Assembly: GCA_964434165.1 (NCBI GenBank)
Contig: CAYSUS010000025.1
Span: forward strand, 1-64,000
DNA length: 64,000 nucleotides
Direction: 5' to 3'
Source of the DNA: CAYSUS01 sp964434165
Lineage (GTDB): Bacteria > Planctomycetota > Planctomycetia > Pirellulales > Thermoguttaceae
Under the pieces are notes generated by a model. The model had not been told where the DNA came from. It saw nothing but the letters and a program-made list of their open reading frames with translations, and ran no database searches. Below are positions 1 through 8,086 of the stretch, piece by piece. The stretch's first letter is position 1. Each line of letters begins with the position of its first letter. Made by a program: the position numbers and the translations under genes.

Positions 1-78
1 CGTCTGGCACCATTTAGCCGGCGGGCTCGCCGGCCGCGCACGCAGGTCCCCGCGCAGGGCGTGGCAACCGGTCCTTTC

Positions 79-1491
79 TCACTTCTTCGCAACATCCAGA
101 CACGCCATCCGGGTCAAGTCCCGCAGGATCAGCCGGCCGGCCACCAGGGCCATCGGGGCCCAGGCGTCGTGGGCCTCCTCGAACACCTGGAATCGCGCCA
201 AGGGACGGTATCCGGCCGGCGTGGCCTCGATCATGGCCAGAAGTCCGTCGTCGTTCATCACGTAGATCTTCCCATCGGCGATCAGGTACGGACCGCGGCC
301 GTACTCGTCGCGCCCGCTGTTCCACACCTCGCTGCCTTCCAGGTCGAGACACACCAGGCGCTCGGCCCCGGGCTTGGTGCGCACGGCGTAGAGGTGCCCC
401 TCGTAAGGGATCGGCGTCTGCTGCTCCGAGCCGAACTGGCGCGACGAGAGCTTAAACGCGGCCCCGGCCGTGATCTGCCCCCCTTGCTGTACCATCCGAA
501 GCATCACGCTGCCGGCCCCGTAGCCGCCCGAGCAGAACAGGCGCCCGCCGCCGACCGGCACGGGCGTGGGGCAGGTGGCCATCTTGCCGATCCAGTCGCG
601 CGTCTCCCAGAGGAGCGATCCGTCCGCGGCGTCCACGGCCGCCACCCCCCGCGATCCGCAGCAGACGTACATCCGCCGCCCGGCCAGCTCGACCGGGGCG
701 ATCGAAACGTGGGTCATCTCCCAGTCGCGGACCTTGGGGGTCTTCCACACGATCTCGCCGGACCGGCAGTCGACGGCCAGCATGAACGCCGACCCGACCG
801 GGGCCAGGATCGCCCGGCCCTCCTCGACCAAGGGGCACTGGGCCGCATACCACGGCGGCACCTTCGATCCGTACTCCGCCACCAGGTCGATCAGCCAGCG
901 GCACTCGCCGGTCTTCGCGTCCCAGCAGGCCACGTGGCACTTGGGCCCAAAGGACACGACGCAGTCTTCCCACACCGCCGGCACCGTGCGCGACATGCCG
1001 TGGTTCTCGGGCACCTCGACCGGATAGCTGTTGCGCCAGATCTCGCGTCCGTCGTCGAGCGACAGGCACCGCATGGTGTCGGCCAGGGCCTCGACGTCGT
1101 AGTCCAGTAGATACGCGCACCCGTCGGCCACGGCCACGCCGGCGTGCCCCGGGCCGACCTCGCGGCGCCAACGGACCGGCGGCCCGCTCTCGGGCCAGGA
1201 GTCGGCCAGGGCCACGCCATCCTTGCAGATCCCGTCGCGGTCGGGACCGCGGAAGCAGGGCCAGGAGCCGGCGATCGTCGAGGGCTCGACGCCGGAGCGC
1301 ACCGGCTGGCCCGGCTCGGGCTTCTCGATCGGCTCGACCGGCAGCGTCCGGGCGCCCTCGGGGCGATCGAGCCCCGGCACGCGCAGCGCCAGGTCGCCCG
1401 AGCTGGGCCGGGCAAGCCACACCGCGATCAGCGCCGCGCCGAACGCGGCGAGAACGGCGGGCACCAGGATTTCCAGCGCGCGGGACTTCAT
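79..1491 (-). CDS. Membrane-anchored PQQ-like beta-propeller protein
   Basis: 470-residue protein starting with MKSRALEILVPAVLAAFGAA, a short basic stretch followed by one hydrophobic segment (about residues 8-24), so it is probably anchored in or exported across the inner membrane. The remainder shows the repeated pattern of PQQ-like (PF13360-type) eight-bladed propellers: blade phrases such as CLSLDDGREIW, CWDAKTGECRW, AVDCRSGEIVWKT and AVDAADGSLLWET recur roughly every 40-50 residues. No catalytic residues for a quinoprotein dehydrogenase are evident, so a scaffold or ligand-binding role is more likely than enzyme activity. The start at 1491 is chosen because the upstream part of the open frame has no coding character and the signal-like segment follows it directly. 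Divergent from the SHD1 gene. The family call is firm; the function is unknown. Confidence 0.8.
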   Translation of the reverse strand: MKSRALEILVPAVLAAFGAALIAVWLARPSSGDLALRVPGLDRPEGARTLPVEPIEKPEPGQPVRSGVEPSTIAGSWPCFRGPDRDGICKDGVALADSWPESGPPVRWRREVGPGHAGVAVADGCAYLLDYDVEALADTMRCLSLDDGREIWRNSYPVEVPENHGMSRTVPAVWEDCVVSFGPKCHVACWDAKTGECRWLIDLVAEYGSKVPPWYAAQCPLVEEGRAILAPVGSAFMLAVDCRSGEIVWKTPKVRDWEMTHVSIAPVELAGRRMYVCCGSRGVAAVDAADGSLLWETRDWIGKMATCPTPVPVGGGRLFCSGGYGAGSVMLRMVQQGGQITAGAAFKLSSRQFGSEQQTPIPYEGHLYAVRTKPGAERLVCLDLEGSEVWNSGRDEYGRGPYLIADGKIYVMNDDGLLAMIEATPAGYRPLARFQVFEEAHDAWAPMALVAGRLILRDLTRMACLDVAKK

Positions 1492-1681
1492 AGTCCCTCG
1501 ATTGTAGCCGAGACAGGACGCGAAAGGAAACGGACCGTCGGGCTGCATGGCGGGCGAGGGTTCCTTGCCCGCGGCCGGCGGGGGCGGAAGAATGGAATCG
1601 TTCGGCCGGCGGAAGTCCCCGCCGCTGATGAGCCAACCGTTAGCCGAGACGTCCGCGACTCCTTTTCGAAAGCCTGCGCTT

Positions 1682-2770
1682 ATGAAAACCGCCGGTTCGT
1701 ACATCGCGGCGACGCTTCTAGCCGCCTCGTTCGCCGTCTTCGCGGCTCCCTGCCCCGGGCGCACGTGGACCGACGCTTCGGGAGAGCACACGTTCGAGGC
1801 CCGGCTCCTCGACTTGAACGGGGGGCGCGTCTGGCTGCGGCATGCGTCGCGAGGGTCGTTCTCCGTCCCGCTCCAAGCGCTGAGCCGGGCCGACCAGCAG
1901 TACGTGCGCGAGGAGATCCGGCGCCGCGACGCGGCCATCAAGGTCCGGCCCACGGGGGAAGGCGACGTGGCGTACGGCCCGGGGCGGGAATTGTGCAAGC
2001 TGGCCAGCGAGGCGGTGGACGAGAGCAGCGGACTGGCCTGTTCGCGCCGCGCGGCGGGGGTGTTCTGGACGCACAACGACTCGGGCGACGACTCGCGGAT
2101 CTACGCCTTCGATGCAACGGGGCGCGACCTGGGCTCCTGCCTGCTGCCGGACGTGAGGGCCTACGACTGGGAAGACATGGCCTCCTTCCGCCTGGGAGAG
2201 AAGTGCTACCTGCTCGTCTGCGACACCGGCAACAACGGGCGCGCGGCCGCCGTGCAGATGCTTCACGTGGTCGAGGAGCCGCGCGTCGATCCCAGGGCGG
2301 GGGTGACCGCCGCGGAGGTCCCGATCGCCCGGACCATCCATTACTCCTACGAGGACGACCACCGCGATTGCGAGGCCGTGGCCCTCGACCCCACTGAGAA
2401 GGCCTTCTACATGGTCACGCGCGAGCGGGGCGGGCAGGAGTGCTACGTCTATCGCCTGCCGTGGCCGGAGAAGGACGCGGACAAGGCGTTTGTCGCGCGC
2501 AAGACCGCGACGCTGGGCTTGCCCGAGGTCACGGCGATGGACATCGCGCCCGACGGGCGGCGCGCGATCGTGCTCACCTACCGCGATGCCTATGAATACC
2601 GCCGCGGCGCGGAGGAGACGTGGCGCGATGCCTTCTCCCGCGCGCCGCGGCGCATCGCCCTGCCCCAGCGGGCCCAGGGCGAATCGGTCTGCTACGGCCC
2701 GGACGGCAAGACCCTGTATCTCACCAGCGAGCAACGGCCCACGCCGCTGCTTGAGGTGCCGGTGCGATAG
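1682..2770 (+). CDS. Secreted SHD1-domain protein with propeller-like C-terminal part
   Basis: 362 residues. A signal peptide (MKTAGSYIAATLLAASFAVF, cut near AAPCPG) is followed at about residues 23-70 by an SHD1-type module (RTWTDASGEHTFEARLLDL, then VPLQALSRADQQYV). SHD1 modules are very common in exported planctomycete proteins. The rest (about 90-362) contains SSGLACSRRAAGVFWTHND, DYDWEDMA-like and DCEAVALDPTEKAFYMVT phrases, typical of beta-propeller proteins that describe themselves as esterase/phytase-like, but no catalytic motif is evident. The ATG at 1682 is chosen because the signal peptide starts there; 45 upstream in-frame codons look non-coding. Substrate and partner are unknown. 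Confidence 0.78.
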   Translation: MKTAGSYIAATLLAASFAVFAAPCPGRTWTDASGEHTFEARLLDLNGGRVWLRHASRGSFSVPLQALSRADQQYVREEIRRRDAAIKVRPTGEGDVAYGPGRELCKLASEAVDESSGLACSRRAAGVFWTHNDSGDDSRIYAFDATGRDLGSCLLPDVRAYDWEDMASFRLGEKCYLLVCDTGNNGRAAAVQMLHVVEEPRVDPRAGVTAAEVPIARTIHYSYEDDHRDCEAVALDPTEKAFYMVTRERGGQECYVYRLPWPEKDADKAFVARKTATLGLPEVTAMDIAPDGRRAIVLTYRDAYEYRRGAEETWRDAFSRAPRRIALPQRAQGESVCYGPDGKTLYLTSEQRPTPLLEVPVR

Positions 2771-2817
2771 CGGTCCGCCGTCGGTCGGCCGCGGTCGCCA
2801 GCGCATCCGCGCCGCGG

Positions 2818-3156
2818 TTACCAGCGGAAGTAGATCCCGCCCCGCGGGCCGTAGTAGTGGAAACCGCCCCGCGGACCGAAGTAGTGGTGGCGGTACGGCG
2901 GGTAGTACCGGTAGCGGTGCAGGCCACGCGGATACGGGTGGTGGTAAAGGTGCCGCCCGTGGTGCCGCTTGAAGTGCGGATGGTGCCCGCGGTAGTGGCC
3001 AGGATGCCCGGGCCCGCGGCGGGCGAGAATCACGTTGGCCTTGCCGTCGTGGATCACTTTCGGGGCATCCGCCTTCTTCGGGGCATCGGCCAGGGCCGTG
3101 CCGGCCGAGAGGCTCAGGGCCGCAAACGCGGCGATCGCTGCAATCAAACTGCGCAT
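2818..3156 (-). CDS. Small secreted His/Tyr/Gly-rich protein
   Basis: 112 residues. A signal peptide (MRSLIAAIAAFAALSLSAGT, cleavage near ALADA) is followed by a mature part of about 88 residues that is almost entirely His, Tyr, Arg, Pro and Gly, with phrases such as HHPHFKRHHGRHLYHHPYP and the repeated FGPRGGFHYYGPRGG pattern. A strong ribosome site (AAAGGAGAC, minus strand, just upstream of 3156) supports this start. Such low-complexity His-rich proteins are often seen in planctomycete genomes; metal binding is a reasonable inference but no family is recognised. Convergent with the SHD1 gene, whose stop is 48 nt away. Confidence 0.72.
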   Translation of the reverse strand: MRSLIAAIAAFAALSLSAGTALADAPKKADAPKVIHDGKANVILARRGPGHPGHYRGHHPHFKRHHGRHLYHHPYPRGLHRYRYYPPYRHHYFGPRGGFHYYGPRGGIYFRW

Positions 3157-3609
3157 CGTGGTCTCCTTTCCCAGTCGAGGGGAGCTACGGAAACGACTCT
3201 CCGTCGGCCAAGAGGCGACCGTCGCCCCTCGGCCCGCAGGAACAGGATGCAAGATTTATGCCAGATATAACAGGAAAAAACATAACGCCTTGGCGCGAAG
3301 CGGCTTAAACGAATCGGTCGCGGCCCGCCTCGCCGGCCCACGGGCCGCGACCGTGTCGCGCACGCGACGCGGTGTCGTCGTGTTGACCGGTCGCCGCGGC
3401 TGAAGCCTGGTGTCGCAGTGCGGGCGGGCTCCCTTCGCGCGCGGGGCCGCGCGGCGCGCCGGAGAGGCCATCGGCCGGCCCACCGCCCCGCTTGTTGGCC
3501 CCCGGGCGTTCGCCTAGACTGGGGTCGCTTCCCCGCAGGGGCGCCTCGGGGTGTTGCGCACCCCTGCGCCCCGGGGCGGACTCGCTTCATCCTGTCCGGG
3601 AGTACGAAC
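3157..3609. other. Divergent intergenic region, no gene seen
   Basis: 453 bases between the leftward His-rich gene and the rightward gene at 3610. An AT-rich island at about 3252-3290, unusual for this DNA, lies upstream of the His-rich gene and probably holds its promoter, but no box pair with correct spacing was convincing. The stretch 3500-3600 is rich in short GC inverted repeats. Open frames here are high-GC shadows. Confidence 0.5.
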
Positions 3610-4722
3610 ATGCGAAACGAGGTTGCCGCGGCCGTCGTCGCGGGTTGGCTTGGGATGGCGGCCGGCGCGGCGGCCCAGACGCTCTACCAGGAGGAGGACG
3701 GCGTAGTGGCCATGGAGGTCGAGTCCGCCCCGCCGACCGGCTCCTGGAAGCCCGAGACCGCCATGGAGGGCTTCACCGGCAAGTGCTATTACACCTGGCG
3801 CGGCGGAAACCAGTTCCGCTCGCCGGGCAGCGGAGTGCTCAGCTACACCTTCCTGGTCACCCAGTCGGGCGAGTACCGGCTGGCGATCCGCAACCGCCAC
3901 GACTTCCACGATTCGACCGAGCAGAACGACTGTTTCACGTCGATGGACGGCGGCAAGTGGACCAAGACCTTCTCCTCGCAGCGCGGGCAGTGGACTTGGC
4001 GCTCGAACCACGAGTTCAACCACTCCGACAAGCCGCCGGCCAAGTATCACCTCACGGCCGGCGCTCACACCCTGCGGCTTTCGGGCCGCTCGTCCGGCTT
4101 CAGCATCGACCGCATCCACCTCTATCGCGAGGGCGCCCGGGGCGCGACCGATGAGAACCGCCCGGAATCGGCCGGCCTGCCCGTCCCGCCCCAGATCGAG
4201 CACCTGGAGAAGGTCCTCGCCGCCTGGCAGGCGGGCCATCTCGGATCGGCCCTGCAGCTTGCCGAGAGGAGCCTCCAGTCTGAGGACGCCGCCGCAGCCG
4301 CCGAGGCCGAGAAGTGCGTCGCGGCCCTGAAGGCCTTTGCCGAACAGCAGAAGGCGAAGATCGAGGACATCGGCGCGCAGGACCCGGTGATGGCGGCCGA
4401 CCTTCTGGCTCTGTTGGCCCGGCGGTATCAGCCCTCGACGCTGGGCAAAGAGCTGGCCGCCGAGGCCGGACGGCGGGCCCGCGATCCGGCCGTGGCCAAG
4501 GAGCGCAAAGCCCGGGCCATGCTCCAGCAGATCCAGGCCGTGGCGGGACCGCTGGTGGGCAAGGGCAAGGCCGACGACCCCAAGTTCGCGCGCCGGCACT
4601 ACCGGCAGCTCAGCTTCATCGCCGCGGGGGTGGCCGCCCTCAAGAAAAAGTACCCCGAGAGCAAGGCCTGCGCCCAGGCCGAAGCGTTGGCCGAAGAACT
4701 GGGGATCCCGCTGGACCGGTGA
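3610..4722 (+). CDS. Exported protein with carbohydrate-binding-like domain
   Basis: 370 residues. A signal peptide covers about residues 1-21 (VVAGWLGMAAGAAAQ). Residues about 22-180 resemble a galactose-binding-like or CBM6/35-type beta-sandwich: EEDGVVAMEVESAPPTGSW, then GVLSYTFLVTQSGEYRLAIR, and the closing strand SGFSIDRIHLYRE. The C-terminal half (about 190-370) is helical and Ala/Glu/Lys-rich, with regularly spaced helices. The ATG at 3610 directly precedes the signal peptide. No active-site motif is visible, so a carbohydrate- or matrix-binding role is only an inference. It stands alone between a divergent and a convergent gene. Confidence 0.7.
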   Translation: MRNEVAAAVVAGWLGMAAGAAAQTLYQEEDGVVAMEVESAPPTGSWKPETAMEGFTGKCYYTWRGGNQFRSPGSGVLSYTFLVTQSGEYRLAIRNRHDFHDSTEQNDCFTSMDGGKWTKTFSSQRGQWTWRSNHEFNHSDKPPAKYHLTAGAHTLRLSGRSSGFSIDRIHLYREGARGATDENRPESAGLPVPPQIEHLEKVLAAWQAGHLGSALQLAERSLQSEDAAAAAEAEKCVAALKAFAEQQKAKIEDIGAQDPVMAADLLALLARRYQPSTLGKELAAEAGRRARDPAVAKERKARAMLQQIQAVAGPLVGKGKADDPKFARRHYRQLSFIAAGVAALKKKYPESKACAQAEALAEELGIPLDR

Positions 4723-4944
4723 AACACCTTGTGGCGGGGCCGGGACGCTCTCCCCGATCGGGGCCTGCCCCTTGCGCGCAGCGTCTTTCGGAAAGACACT
4801 CTCCGCCCCTGGGAACGACTCGGGAACGGCTTCGCCGCAGTGACTTCCCCTCGGGCTCGCGGGAACATGAGCGAACCGCGGCCACGGAGAGATCGACTCC
4901 GCTGCTCCCCGCGGACTGCCGCTGAGTCCTCCGCGCCAAACCCG

Positions 4945-5412
4945 TCACCGCACGACGAGCCGGATGCTCTCAAACAGGCAGACCACGGTGCGCCCGTCGT
5001 CGGCCCGGTGGCCTGAGAGCGCGGTGATCGCGTCGATTACGTGCTCGTAGTGGAGTTGGGAGTCGCAGTCGAGCACGACCTCCGGCGGCGGGCTTCCGGG
5101 GCCGGGTTGCAGGGCGAGCAGGTCCCGGGCGCGACGGCGCAGCGCGCCGAAGTCCTTCACCTCCTGCCCGCTCCAGCAAACGCCCGCCAGACGGCCGTCG
5201 GGGCTCGCGGCCAGGTGCACCGTGACGGGCAGGGCGACGGCGTCGCTTTCTCCGGCGGCCGCAGCCGGCATCTTGATCTCGAAGTCGCCCTCCGGGCTGA
5301 ACACCTTGAGCGTCAAGAGGAAGAACACCAGGAGCTGGAACACGACGTCGATCATGGGCGTCATCGACGCGCGGGGGCTCTCCTCGCGGGCGCGAAATCG
5401 GCTCGGTCGCAT
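4945..5412 (-). CDS. ExbD/TolR-like biopolymer transport protein (third copy)
   Basis: 155 residues with the ExbD layout: a short cytoplasmic N-terminus, one transmembrane helix carrying the family aspartate (MTPMIDVVFQLLVFFLLTL, about residues 17-35), and a periplasmic domain. It is a close paralogue of the next gene upstream: both share FSPEGDFEIKMP/LTPEGDFDIKMP and a C-terminal YExVIDAITALSGxxADDGRT pattern. ExbD proteins form the proton-driven rotor-stator unit with ExbB. It lies about 175 nt downstream of that gene, past a strong terminator, so it probably has its own promoter or depends on read-through. Confidence 0.88.
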   Translation of the reverse strand: MRPSRFRAREESPRASMTPMIDVVFQLLVFFLLTLKVFSPEGDFEIKMPAAAAGESDAVALPVTVHLAASPDGRLAGVCWSGQEVKDFGALRRRARDLLALQPGPGSPPPEVVLDCDSQLHYEHVIDAITALSGHRADDGRTVVCLFESIRLVVR

Positions 5413-5524
5413 GGCGGCTCTCCACGGGCGTTAGATCGGCTTCGCCCCCGTTTGAGAGAATCGCCGCGCGGGCCGCAAGCTATTCCGGGCGCGTCGATCG
5501 CGACCTCCCCGCCGCGCGACCCAG

Positions 5525-5557
5525 CAAAAAAGAACGGCCCCGTTTAGCCGGGGCCGT
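5525..5557 (-). terminator. Rho-independent terminator after the exbB-exbD-exbD set
   Basis: On the minus strand a perfect 9-bp GC-rich stem (arms 5534-5542 and 5549-5557, 6-nt loop) is followed by a T-rich tract (the A run at 5526-5531 on the plus strand). It lies about 30 nt past the stop of the ExbD gene ending at 5586 and separates that set from the ExbD gene at 4945-5412. Confidence 0.9.
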
Positions 5558-5585
5558 CCTGGGAGGTTGCGTTGCGGTGAGAGGA

Positions 5586-6083
5586 TCAGGCGTTGTCGCC
5601 GCCGCGGGCCGGGGAGAACTTGATCTTCTCGATCAGCTTGACGATCGTCCGCCCGTCGTCGGCCTTGTAGCCGGAGACCGCCGTGATCGCGTCCACCACG
5701 TACTCGTAGCGCAGGGCGTAGTCGCAGTCCAACTCGACCTCCATGCTCTCGGCCGCGGTGCCGGGCCCGCCCTGGCCGCCGGTGATGTCGATGATCTCGT
5801 CGCGAAGCTCCTTGAAGTTCTTCAACGAGCGATCGCCCATGCGGATCTGCGCGAGCTTGCCGCCGGTACCGGCCACCAGGCGGACCTTGATCGGCGGGAT
5901 CGTGTCCTCGGGCTTGCCCTCGCTGGGGGCCGCGATGGGCATCTTGATGTCGAAGTCTCCCTCCGGCGTGAGGATCTTCAGCGTGAGCATGAAGAAGATG
6001 AGCAACTGGAAGCAGACGTCGATCATCGGCATCATGTTCAGATCGATGCGCTCGGGTTCTTCCTTACCGTTGCCGATTTTCAT
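5586..6083 (-). CDS. ExbD/TolR-like biopolymer transport protein
   Basis: 165 residues. One transmembrane helix with the conserved Asp (MMPMIDVCFQLLIFFMLTL, about residues 17-35) is followed by a periplasmic domain containing VELDCDYALRYEYVVDAIT. Third gene of the leftward exbB-exbD-exbD run, 21 nt after the preceding ExbD gene and directly before the terminator at 5525-5557. ExbD with ExbB uses the proton gradient to drive an outer-membrane or envelope partner; no TonB gene is seen nearby, so the energised partner is unknown. Confidence 0.9.
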   Translation of the reverse strand: MKIGNGKEEPERIDLNMMPMIDVCFQLLIFFMLTLKILTPEGDFDIKMPIAAPSEGKPEDTIPPIKVRLVAGTGGKLAQIRMGDRSLKNFKELRDEIIDITGGQGGPGTAAESMEVELDCDYALRYEYVVDAITAVSGYKADDGRTIVKLIEKIKFSPARGGDNA

Positions 6084-6104
6084 GTCGAAAGCTCCGTAGG
6101 CCGC

Positions 6105-6554
6105 TCAGGTGTCCTGTTCCTTGGCGCGCAGCACGAACCGCTCGAAGCGGAGGTCCTGGCACGTCTTGATCATCTTCTGCACGACGCCCGTCTTGGCCGC
6201 GCGGTCGGCCCGGATGATGACCGTGGCGTTGGCGATGCTCTTGTTCTGCTCCCTGAGGTACTCCTTCTCGCGCTCGAGCATCGTCCGCAACTGGGACAGC
6301 TCCACCATGTCGCCGCCGACGATGATCCGGGGCGGGACGCTGTCGGTGAGCTGGAGCGTGATCGGCGCTTCCCAGGGCGTGTCGGGCGGCTTGGCCAGCT
6401 CGCTCCCCGGCAGCTTGATCAGCTCGCTCTGATCGTCGCTCATGAAGTTCAGGGTGAGCATGAAAAAGATGATCAACTGGAACGTGACGTCGATCATCGG
6501 CGTCATGTCGGGATTCAGGGCGATGCCTGTGCCCAGCGGTTTGCCCATTTTCAT
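6105..6554 (-). CDS. ExbD/TolR-like biopolymer transport protein (divergent type)
   Basis: 149 residues from ATG 6554, which has a GGAGAGA ribosome site about 11 nt upstream; the longer open frame lacks coding character. The helix DMTPMIDVTFQLIIFFMLTL (about residues 16-35) carries the proton-path Asp. The periplasmic part (IIVGGDMVELSQLRTMLE, TVIIRADRAAKTGVVQKMIK) is the classic ExbD fold and differs from the other two copies, which resemble each other. The pair of dissimilar ExbD subunits with one ExbB suggests a heteromeric complex. 41 nt downstream of exbB. Confidence 0.9.
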   Translation of the reverse strand: MKMGKPLGTGIALNPDMTPMIDVTFQLIIFFMLTLNFMSDDQSELIKLPGSELAKPPDTPWEAPITLQLTDSVPPRIIVGGDMVELSQLRTMLEREKEYLREQNKSIANATVIIRADRAAKTGVVQKMIKTCQDLRFERFVLRAKEQDT

Positions 6555-6595
6555 GATGCAGGTCTCTCCTTGCGCCGTCGCGACGGTTCGTCCGA

Positions 6596-7423
6596 TCAGG
6601 CCTTCTTGCCGCCAGCCGGGACGTTCTCGAAGCGCTTCATCAGCTCGCTCGTGACGATGCCCACCTCGAGCACCAGGCGATTGAGGCGGTTGCGCACGAT
6701 CTGGTAGTAGACCAGCGCGGGAATGGCCACGCACAGCCCGATCAGCGTCGTCATCAGGGCGCGGCTGATGCCTCCGGCCAGGACCGAAGGCTTGGGCGTG
6801 GTGTTGGCCGCGGCGATCTTGGTGAACGCGGTGACCATGCCGTCCACCGTGCCCAGCAGCCCGAACATCGGGCCGATCTGGGCGATCAGGGCCACGTAGC
6901 CCAGCCGGTGCTCCATCTTCATGTTCTCTTCCTCGCCCGCCTCCTGCATGGCCTCGATGGCCGAGCTATACCCGGACGAAAGCTGCTGCATGCCGGCGGC
7001 CAGGACGCGGCCCAGGAACGAGTCGTCGTTCTTGGCCAGCTCGTAGGCCTCCTGGTAGCGCTTCTCGTTGAGGTGCCCCTCGAAACCCTGCAGCAGGATC
7101 GAGGGCATGATGTTCTCGCGACGGACCGCCAGGACGTTCATCACGAACAGGGCCACGAGGTTGAACGTGAGGAACAGGAACACGACCACGTAGCGGATGC
7201 CGAGTGCGTTGTAGAGCCAGACCAAGGCGCTCTGACCCTCCTCGTCACTCCCCGACTCCGTGGTTTCCTCGTCGCCCTCGGCGACTCCCTCTTCCTCCTC
7301 CTGGGCCTGGGCCCAGTTGGCGGTGCCCACCGTGGCCGAGGAGAAGACGGCCATCTGCACCCCGAGGAGAAACACCGCGAAAAGACTGATGCCCCAAAAA
7401 CGCCGTGTGTACCGACTCTGCAT
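6596..7423 (-). CDS. ExbB/TolQ/MotA-type proton channel protein with signal and acidic linker
   Basis: 275 residues from ATG 7423, chosen for its GGTGGAGG site 8-9 nt upstream (an upstream TTG in frame is less likely). A first hydrophobic segment (about residues 8-26) is followed by an acidic Glu-rich linker (QEEEEGVAEGDEETTESGSD), then three transmembrane helices: about 68-92 (RYVVVFLFLTFNLVALFVMN), 170-190 (YVALIAQIGPMFGLLGTVDG) and 210-232 (RALMTTLIGLCVAIPALVYY). The GPMFGLLGTVDGM motif is the ExbB/TolQ signature. It forms the channel pentamer for the ExbD subunits encoded just downstream. The extra N-terminal helix and acidic periplasmic linker are seen in long ExbB forms paired with TPR proteins. 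Confidence 0.92.
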   Translation of the reverse strand: MQSRYTRRFWGISLFAVFLLGVQMAVFSSATVGTANWAQAQEEEEGVAEGDEETTESGSDEEGQSALVWLYNALGIRYVVVFLFLTFNLVALFVMNVLAVRRENIMPSILLQGFEGHLNEKRYQEAYELAKNDDSFLGRVLAAGMQQLSSGYSSAIEAMQEAGEEENMKMEHRLGYVALIAQIGPMFGLLGTVDGMVTAFTKIAAANTTPKPSVLAGGISRALMTTLIGLCVAIPALVYYQIVRNRLNRLVLEVGIVTSELMKRFENVPAGGKKA

Positions 7424-8086
7424 GTCAAGCAACCTCCACCTTTTGAGCAAAACGAGCCCAGAGGGCGACTCCGTCCCGCGGCCCGGGCCGGGCGTACCTC
7501 GTCCCGCTTGCCCAGCGCCTACCTAACGCGAAGCTTCCATTCTAATTACAAGACGTTGCAAGCGTAAACCCCCTGCCAAGGCCGCACCTGGCGCCGGGCC
7601 CGGGCCGAAGGGGGCAGCGGCTCCACGCTCGCGAAGCCCTCACCGCGCCAACGCAATCGCCTCCCCGCTCGAAGCAGCCAGCCCCGTCCCTCGGCGGGAC
7701 GGACCAACCGGCGTTTCCGTTCTCAGAGTCGTCCGCCGCGGCGGGGGTTATTCCCGGGGCGGTCCGACGCCGGGGGGCTGCATTCGTCGCGGATCGCCGC
7801 GGTGCCGGCCAGCGGCGGCGGGGGGCGCGCCTGGAATAAGTCCCGCAGGGAGGGCCGAATGGCTTGCAGCCCGACGAGCATCCGTTCGAGGCCCCACACG
7901 AAGACCTGCGGGCGACGAAGACGCCCCGTGCGGCCGTGATGACGCCGTCCGGCCACGATGAGATCGAGTACAATGGATGGAGGAGACGGGCCGCGACGCG
8001 GGCCGCTCCCTCCTGGCGCCGGAACACCTTGCGTGATCCGCTGTTTCGAGCCGCTCCCTCCTCATGTTTGCGCTGAGCTCCGTTCC
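7424..8086. other. Divergent intergenic region with candidate -10 box
   Basis: 663 bases between the leftward ExbB gene and the rightward gene at 8087. An AT-rich stretch at about 7528-7565 is the likeliest site for the ExbB promoter. On the plus strand TACAAT at 7969-7974 is a good -10 box for the gene at 8087, although no matching -35 is clear. The open frames in the region have no coding features. Confidence 0.45.

Noticed and set aside
4783..4797. Hairpin GTCTTT-CGG-AAAGAC between convergent genes
   Set aside because: Only 6 bp with a 3-nt loop and no T-tract; too weak to call a terminator.
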